Part shown: one piece after another, positions 57,501-64,000 of the stretch
Layout: each line of letters starts with the position of its first letter
Numbering within the stretch: position 1 is the stretch's first letter
Source: Lojkania enalia
Lineage: Eukaryota > Ascomycota > Dothideomycetes > Pleosporales
Direction: 5' to 3'
NCBI GenBank assembly: GCA_010094045.1
Contig: ML986605.1
Location: forward strand, 1 to 64,000
DNA length: 64,000 bases
Notes under the pieces: model-generated
Told to the model about the DNA's origin: nothing
Databases searched by the model: none
What the model saw: only the letters and a program-made list of their open reading frames with translations
Position numbers and translations under genes: made by a program

Positions 57501-59681
57501 CTTCCCTTTAATAGCCTTAACTAAGAAGAATACTTAATTTAATTAGAATAATAACTATTAATATTCTTTTAACTACTTAAAGGATACTTTTATCTCTATA
57601 CTAATTTTCTAATACTTTAACTCTAAACTACTAATAGTAGTAGAAACTAATATATTTAACTTTATAATAGTTAGTATACTATCCTAGAGAGGCGCTAATA
57701 GTAAACTAAAATCTATTACCTACTTTTCTAAGTATATAAACCTTACTAAAGGTAATTATAAAATATATAATAAGGAACTACTTACGATTATCTAATATTT
57801 TAAGTAATAGAGGTCTGAATTAGAAGGTATAGTATTTCTTATAGAAGTATTAAGCGATTATAAGAACTTATAGTACTTTATAATAATAAAGTAGTTAAGC
57901 TACTAATAAGCCTATTAGTTAGAATATCTATTAAAGTTTAACTTTAATATTATATACTAACCTAGAAAATTTAGAAAGAAGCCTAATACCTTAATTTAAA
58001 GGTTATAAGATAAGTCTATATAAGAAAAGGCTTATAGAGGTTATTAATAAATATTACTTCGTTCTAAACTATTTTAATAAATAGAAATAGGCTAATCGAT
58101 TATAGAGATTATTAATAAAAAATACCCGAACGATAATCTAATCTAAAATACCTTAAAGCTACTAAGAAAAGGAACCTATTAATTTAAACTCTTAATTCTA
58201 GCTAACTATAAAGAGTATAATAACTAACTATACTACTAAGATTAACTTATAGTACTAGACTATAATAAGCTAAAATTTAAGCTATTATAAACTATCTATA
58301 ACTCGCCGTCTAGTAGATCCTCTAGTTAAAGAAAGACTTTAAAACTACTCTAACGCGAGTACTATTTATTAAAGATATTCGACTCGGTATAATAATATAT
58401 AGGCTATTATTATATATATTAAAGAAGTAAGACTTCTAGAGAGAAATACTATAAATTATTAAAACCGTTATCTATATCTAAATAAAGGTTTTAAGATATC
58501 TCTATAGACTTTATAACTAATCTACTAGAATTAGAAGATTGTACGAATATTATAGTAGTAGTTAATAGGCTTAATAAGTATAGATACCTAATACTATATA
58601 CAAGAATCGAAGCTCCTAATATTATCTAACTATTCTATTACTATATATAGGTTTACTATAGACTGCTATATACTATTATATCCGACTATAAGATATAGTT
58701 TATCTCTACCTTCTATTAAAAGCTTTATAGATAACTATAAATTAATATATATATATTAACTAGCTTCTACTTAAAGACTAATAGCTAAATAGAAAACGCT
58801 AATATAGTAATAGAATAAGTTTTCTAAGCCTATACTAGCTATAAATAAGATAATTAGGTTAAATAGCTATTAACAGTATAGTTTAAAGTAAATAATATAG
58901 TATCTAAATTAATAAAAGTCTTCCTATTTCTAGCCTATTTTAGCTAGTACCTTTAAATAGGCTTTAAGCCGTCTATAAAAATCTATTAACTACTAAAACA
59001 GTCCCTAATAGTTTAGAAAGCTAATAGACTAGTTAATAAGATAAAGAATATTATAGAATATATTAGAGAAGAACTTACCTAGATATAAACGCTCTAATAA
59101 GAATATACTAACTATAAGTATATACTAGCTCCTAACTACTAGGTTAGTAATCTAGTTTAGTTAGATACTAGAAATATACGTATATAAAGACCGTTAAAAA
59201 AGTTTAACTAGAAGAATATAAGCCCCTATAAGATTATTATAAAAGTATTCTTATACGCTTATAGACTAAAACTACCTAAATCGGCTAAAATATATCTTAT
59301 ATTCTATATATTGCTATTATAACTAGTACCTAAATTATCTAACTATTTATCTAATTAATAAGTATATAACTCTAAACCTATTAAAATTAATAGAGAACTA
59401 GAATACTTTATTAAGTAAATAGAAGACCTCTACTATAACTAATAGAGACGCTAGTATAAATATCTAGTTAAGTAGACTAGCTATTATAATTTAGAATAGT
59501 ACCCAGCTAGTAACTTTACTAAAATAACTACTATAGAAGATTACTATACTAGAAACCTAAATAAATAAAACCTAAATATAATATTATATCTAAATTCTTA
59601 ATTAGATACTAGAGTCTAATTTAAGTATATTCCTAGACGCTTATAATAATACTATACTAATATAATACTAGTAATAATACT
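54534..59681 (+). pseudogene. Degenerate gypsy gag-pol with chromodomain
   Basis: No intact frame remains. Recognisable parts are: a zinc knuckle near 55490-55540 with Cys and His codons turned to Tyr (RCYKYSSKGYILLEY); RT start FYIDYKTLNTITIKN near 56902-56946; the RT active site at 57202-57213, YINN in place of YVDD; RNase H and integrase regions between about 57600 and 59300; and a C-terminal chromodomain near 59395-59530 (ELEYFIK-IEDLYY, YKYLVK-TSYYNLE-YPASNF). Stops replace the Trp expected in VKWxGY and similar places. The chromodomain identifies a chromovirus-type element, a group known to target heterochromatin. Confidence 0.85.
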
Positions 59682-60366
59682 NNNNNNNNNNNNNNNNNNN
59701 NNNNNNNNNNNNNNNNNNNNNNNNNNNNNNNNNNNNNNNNNNNNNNNNNNNNNNNNNNNNNNNNNNNNNNNNNNNNNNNNNNNNNNNNNNNNNNNNNNNN
59801 NNNNNNNNNNNNNNNNNNNNNNNNNNNNNNNNNNNNNNNNNNNNNNNNNNNNNNNNNNNNNNNNNNNNNNNNNNNNNNNNNNNNNNNNNNNNNNNNNNNN
59901 NNNNNNNNNNNNNNNNNNNNNNNNNNNNNNNNNNNNNNNNNNNNNNNNNNNNNNNNNNNNNNNNNNNNNNNNNNNNNNNNNNNNNNNNNNNNNNNNNNNN
60001 NNNNNNNNNNNNNNNNNNNNNNNNNNNNNNNNNNNNNNNNNNNNNNNNNNNNNNNNNNNNNNNNNNNNNNNNNNNNNNNNNNNNNNNNNNNNNNNNNNNN
60101 NNNNNNNNNNNNNNNNNNNNNNNNNNNNNNNNNNNNNNNNNNNNNNNNNNNNNNNNNNNNNNNNNNNNNNNNNNNNNNNNNNNNNNNNNNNNNNNNNNNN
60201 NNNNNNNNNNNNNNNNNNNNNNNNNNNNNNNNNNNNNNNNNNNNNNNNNNNNNNNNNNNNNNNNNNNNNNNNNNNNNNNNNNNNNNNNNNNNNNNNNNNN
60301 NNNNNNNNNNNNNNNNNNNNNNNNNNNNNNNNNNNNNNNNNNNNNNNNNNNNNNNNNNNNNNNNNN
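59682..60366. other. Assembly gap (685 N)
   Basis: The gap hides the end of the gypsy element and most of its 3' LTR. Confidence 0.99.
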
Positions 60367-60461
60367 CTTTATATAATATTTTAATATTTATATATAGTAT
60401 ATAGTAATAGAGTTAACTATCTAAAGTATAATTAACTAACTGTATATAAGCGTCTATAATA
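60367..60461 (+). repeat. 3' LTR of the gypsy element (visible end)
   Basis: 95 bp matching the end of the 5' LTR (about 54438-54533), followed by the target duplication ATAAA. Confidence 0.8.
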
Positions 60462-60469
60462 ATAAATAA

Positions 60470-62261
60470 GTAGCTTATATAAGTAAGTAGTCTATTCTAT
60501 TAACTTTTTTAACCTTTATATATATATAGTTTAACAACTAAATAATATAATAGTAATTTATAACTTACGCGATTATTCTATAGAAACTTCTATATTCTTC
60601 TAGTATATATAAAAATTATACCTAGTTTTACTATAACAGCTATAATATATTTTATACTATCTACTCGTATCTAATTATACCTTAAATTAGTATATTATAA
60701 CCTAAGTTTCCTCCTTATTATCTTTTTTAGTAATAATTATCTCTTATACTTTTATTAGGGTCCTTTACGCTTAAATCTACCTTTTTTTCCGCTATTTCTA
60801 TTTTATTACTACTTTATTCGCTTCTTAAAAGCTGATAATTTTATTATATATTAACCCGATCTAATATATTACTTTTATAGAACCTTTTTTAAACTGATTT
60901 AGCTTCGTAATAATAGAAGCTAGTAAAAAACTTATATCTCTTTAAATCTAATTATAAATTAATATTAATTAAGCTTCTAGCTTATATATATTACTTAGTA
61001 TTTTTACTTCCTATAGAGTATTATTTTATACTAGCGGTATTAGTATATAAAACTTTATATTAAGTTTTAAAAGTACTACTTCTAAATTAAATAGGATTAG
61101 ACTAACTCTTTAAAAGCTTATATAAATATTATCCTTTATAATTAATATATTGGGACTAGTTTTAAGAGCTAGAAAAAACTTAAGTTTTGTAATATAGTTA
61201 ATATAATTATATACTAAAACTAAGATCTAATTTCTATATATATACTTTAATAGTAAGAAGTAGTTTATATCTAGTAGCTATAATAGGTATAATAAATAAA
61301 CTAGTATATAGAATAGAATAATATTCTATTCTTTATAGAGTTTCTAGAAATTAAGTAAGTTATAACTATTATAGCTATTAAAGATTAGTAGTTAATATAT
61401 ACCTATTATATAATCTCTTATATACTTATAAAAGTACTTTAACTACTTAATACCGAGTTTATTTATTATTTAGCTGTTCTTATTAACTATAATAGCCTAG
61501 TTTTTAGGTATATTATTACCTTCGTACTAGATAGAGAGATAGTAGTAGCTAGTAATAATAATAAAGGGTAGAAGTATCTAGCTAGTAGTATTAATCCCCT
61601 AAATTACTAAAATCTATTTATAATTATCTAATTAAATTGCTTTTAGTTAATTATATCTTTTTATATCTATAATAACTAGTTATAATAAGATAATATTTAT
61701 TTAAAAGTTAGATTCGTTAAAGTTATATATATCTTTATCTATAATACTATATTTCTTCTTAATATATTATATAAGCTTAAACTAGTTTTTAATTACCTTA
61801 AAATCTTTATATAGAATTTTCTAGTAATTATAAAGCTAATTTAGGCGTATTTTAAACTTAGAAGTATATCTAATAAAGTTCCTAGACTAATATATACTAA
61901 TCTAGCCTATACTATATTTAGTAAGTAAACTATTAGCTATATCTTATATAGTAATTAAAGTAGGCGTAAATTCTCGCAAATCTAGGTTAAGTATATATTA
62001 AATAATAACCTCCTCTTTAGATTTTATTAGCCTCTTTAAGTTAGGCTTATAATTATACTATAAGTAGATTCCGGCGTATTATTAGTATATAGTTATTTAA
62101 ATTATATTAAATATTAAAGTAGCACGTCTTTTACTATTTATTTAGTTTCTTTTAATAGTTAAGAAAGTTAAGTTTACTTAATTCTCGTTTTAGACTATAT
62201 TCTTATTATTTTATTATTATATTATTATTAAAAGTTTAGATATTATATTTTAGTAATAGAG
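60470..62261 (-). pseudogene. Transposase of pogo element B
   Basis: On the minus strand the C-terminal two-thirds are recognisable. LLLKYIYRN, YNYINYITKLKFFLALK and EVVLLKLNIKF lie near 61000-61260, then LSNIYKLEA near 60990. A basic region and a degenerate zinc knuckle (CYSKTRYNFYIY, where CSKTGHNxRTC is expected) lie near 60600-60650. Upstream parts to 62260 are saturated with stops. It is the same family as the copy at 51660-53240 in domain order but with different terminal repeats. Confidence 0.75.
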
Positions 62262-62305
62262 TAGACTACTTACTTGTATAAGCTACTTACTTATAAAGTA
62301 TATTA

Positions 62306-62381
62306 AAGAGTTTATATCTCTTTAAATCCGATTATAAATTAATATTAATTAAGCTTCTAGCTTATATATATTACTTAATAT
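62306..62381 (-). mobile_element. pogo element A, inner remnant
   Basis: 76 bp nearly identical to 60929-61002 inside pogo B (about three differences within the aligned 65 bp from TTATATCTCTTTAAATC). It continues pogo A exactly where 54213 breaks off, and ends where the next retroelement begins. Confidence 0.75.
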
Positions 62382-64000
62382 TAGAGAGTACTTCTATAGT
62401 ATTATAGTTATAGAAGGAGACGTCTAGTAGACGTATAGGTAAGAGCGACTATTTATAAAGCTATAGGAAGTTAGGACTATATATTAGAAAGTAGGTTCTT
62501 AGAACTTGTATTAATATATATATATATATATAGATATAGATATAGAATAATAGACCCTTTTTCACCCTAATAGTTATAAGTCTAGATTGCAACTAATAGC
62601 TCGTATTATAACTAATTAGCACCTATAATTAGGATCAACGTTTAATTATATTATATAGAGCTGCTAACCTTATAATAACTATAGAGTTAGATCTAGTAGT
62701 TACCTAAGTAACAGTCGTCCTTAATTAAGCTAACAACTAGTATAAGTAGCTATTTATTTAAAAGGATACTGCTTAGAAAAATAACCTCTAGTAGTATATA
62801 GACTCTACTATACTAGCAGTAGACCTGCCTATATTAATAGTATAACCTAAACCTCAGCTTACTAACTATAATAATAGAGCGACTTTAATTTCTTAACTAT
62901 TAGCTGCTAAACTAAAACTTTATTAATAGAAGTACGAGTAATAGGAACGACGGGATATTAAGTTCGAACATTAGAAGAAAGCTCTTACTAACTTTAATTC
63001 TAAGATTAGTAAAATAATTACTTTAAAGTATCTTTACCTAATTAAAACTAAGGATATATTATATAATTAACTAACGACGCTTAAGAAGTACCTTATACTA
63101 TCTAATACCACCCGTTAGCGAGACTTTATTATACGATACAAGAACCTTTAGATACTACTATAAGGTAAGAAGGTAGAAGAATAATTACGATTATAGGTAG
63201 AAATTACAAATATATATATTACTGTAAAGGTTCCTAAAATAATAGGTTTATAGATATAAGAAGACTTTCTTATCGCCTATAGAACAATTAATCCTAAATA
63301 TAGTATATTAGGCCTATAAGCTTTAATCGACCTAGAAGAAGCTGATAAGGCTATTCTATTAGTAGAAGACTATATTAGCAAATTTACTACCTATTTTAAG
63401 CGTGTAAGACTAATATAGTTAGAACTTAGCTCTATAGCTGCGGAGCTTAATACTGCGAAGCCGTAGTAGTAGTAGTAGTAGTAGAAGAAGAAGAATAGTA
63501 ATAAAGATAAGCTATAATATCTATATAGCCTAAAATACTTTTAGGTAGATTGTTAGTTTATTAATATTAATTACCTATAAAGGCTAAAAGGTTATATAAA
63601 TATAACCAGTTAAAAGAAGTTTAATACTGCTTTTACTACTAATTTAAGCTTAAAAGATAAGATTAAGAAAGCGCTTAATAATTAGTATACGAAACGATAA
63701 GACGTAGAAAGTATTGTTATAAATAATAGTACCCCTTCTACTAAGCTTATAGCTAATACGGTGTAATATGTGTACTAGGATAAGATTAAAGAGCTTTATA
63801 CTCTATATAAAGATAAGCCTTATACTCTAAATAAAGATGAGCCTCGCGCTCTATATAACGATGATAGACCTCGCGTCCTATATAAGGAAGGAGAATGCTA
63901 CGATCTAGACGAAAATGCTAAAAAGTACTTAGCTTAGTTAGTTGCTAATAATAGCGTAAAGCTAGATGATTAACTATATATAATAGTAAGTATAGAAGAT
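62382..64000 (+). mobile_element. Second Ty1/copia element, 5' part (cut by window end)
   Basis: The homology of pogo A ends at 62381 and a new sequence starts TAGAGAGTACTTC, a plausible LTR start with TG turned to TA. From about 62650 the plus strand reads a copia-type gag with stops: LKKYLILSNTTR-RDFIIRYKNL, VEITNIYITVKVPKIIG, EDFLIAYRTINPKYS and a degenerate zinc knuckle near 63520-63570. The LTR end and primer site could not be placed. A run of seven TAG codons lies at 63464-63484. Confidence 0.7.

Larger units (their letters stand above)
54230..60461 (+). mobile_element. Ty3/gypsy chromovirus-type LTR retrotransposon, RIP-degraded
   Basis: It lies 14 bp inside the left terminal repeat of pogo B. 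The target duplication is ATAAG (54225-54229) and ATAAA (60462-60466), one copy changed by a G-to-A RIP mutation. Removing element and duplicate restores the pogo B repeat CTTTATAAGTAAGTAGC. The plus strand reads gag, zinc knuckle, RT, RNase H, integrase and chromodomain in the Ty3/gypsy order. The length of 6232 bp includes a 685-base gap. Confidence 0.88.
54216..62303 (-). mobile_element. pogo element B, inserted in pogo A and itself split by a gypsy element
   Basis: The left end is ATATACTTTATAAG (54216-54229). The right end, on the opposite strand, is the same sequence (to 62303), and the inverted repeats extend about 42 bp through AAGTAGCTTATA and AAGTAGTCTA. TA flanks both ends (54214-54215 and 62304-62305). 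Joining the outside sequences gives AGAAGCTAA-TA-AAGAGTTTATATCTC. B's own internal sequence has AGAAGCTAG-TA-AAAAACTTATATCTC at the same place, which shows that B landed in a sister copy (A). Without the gypsy insertion B is about 1.85 kb. Confidence 0.8.

Noticed and set aside
53740..60925. The 470-bp direct repeats flanking the gypsy element as LTRs of a larger element
   Set aside because: They encode the C-terminus of a pogo transposase in reverse and belong to two separate pogo copies, one inserted in the other.
6285..64000. Very many short frames inside the AT-rich transposons
   Set aside because: RIP has introduced stops throughout. The surviving signals are transposon proteins read through stops, not host genes. 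No CRISPR, rRNA or riboswitch was seen either.

Overview
The window comes from a filamentous ascomycete (Pezizomycotina). Genes carry short spliceosomal introns of 46-112 nt. The protein set is fungal: DCP1, an Rnt1-type RNase III, mitoribosomal mS33, a HET-domain protein, a nucleoside-phosphorylase/NB-ARC NLR relic and a DUF3176 relic. The transposons are saturated with TA dinucleotides and in-frame TAG/TAA codons, which is the signature of repeat-induced point mutation (RIP, C to T at CpA). I cannot name the species; a leotiomycete or sordariomycete would both fit.

Layout. Positions 1-11556 are a transposon-rich, gene-poor arm: an LTR stub at the window edge, a 160-bp solo LTR with a target-site duplication just upstream of a frameshifted DUF3176 gene, and a complete Ty1/copia element (6285-11556) whose inside is RIP-degraded and whose 3' part has an assembly gap. 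Positions 12522-16584 hold a three-exon gene with an LPREIRDMVY motif and a three-exon fungal membrane protein. Positions 16585-20787 contain no gene except two degenerate pogo/Fot1 transposase fragments in tandem.

Positions 20788-37783 are a dense housekeeping island of ten genes whose strands alternate without exception: DUF7730-like (-), lipid-droplet hydrolase (+), DCP1 (-), inositol polyphosphate 5-phosphatase (+), short-chain dehydrogenase (-), monofunctional GARS (+), hotdog thioesterase (-), MFS transporter (+), mS33 (-), RNase III (+). I derived intron-exon structures from splice signals, reading-frame phase and family motifs. All multi-exon models close in frame.

Positions 39449-42896 are a RIP-degraded hAT transposon with a perfect 8-bp target duplication. 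Next to it lies a decayed NLR-type gene (phosphorylase plus NB-ARC, about 43330-45165), followed by an intact HET-domain gene (46857-49031). From about 49400 to the end the DNA is an extremely AT-rich, RIP-saturated transposon graveyard. It holds a second LTR of the solo-LTR family, a pair of LTR-like repeats, a complete pogo/Fot1 relic with inverted repeats, a nest (pogo A interrupted by pogo B, itself interrupted by a chromodomain Ty3/gypsy element), and the 5' part of a second Ty1/copia element that also interrupts pogo A. A second assembly gap hides the gypsy 3' end.

I found no clear candidate for a wholly new biological system. The most informative points are the order of transposon insertions, a GARS gene lacking its usual AIRS fusion partner, the decayed NLR beside an intact HET gene, and RIP signatures such as CAG tracts turned to TAG.
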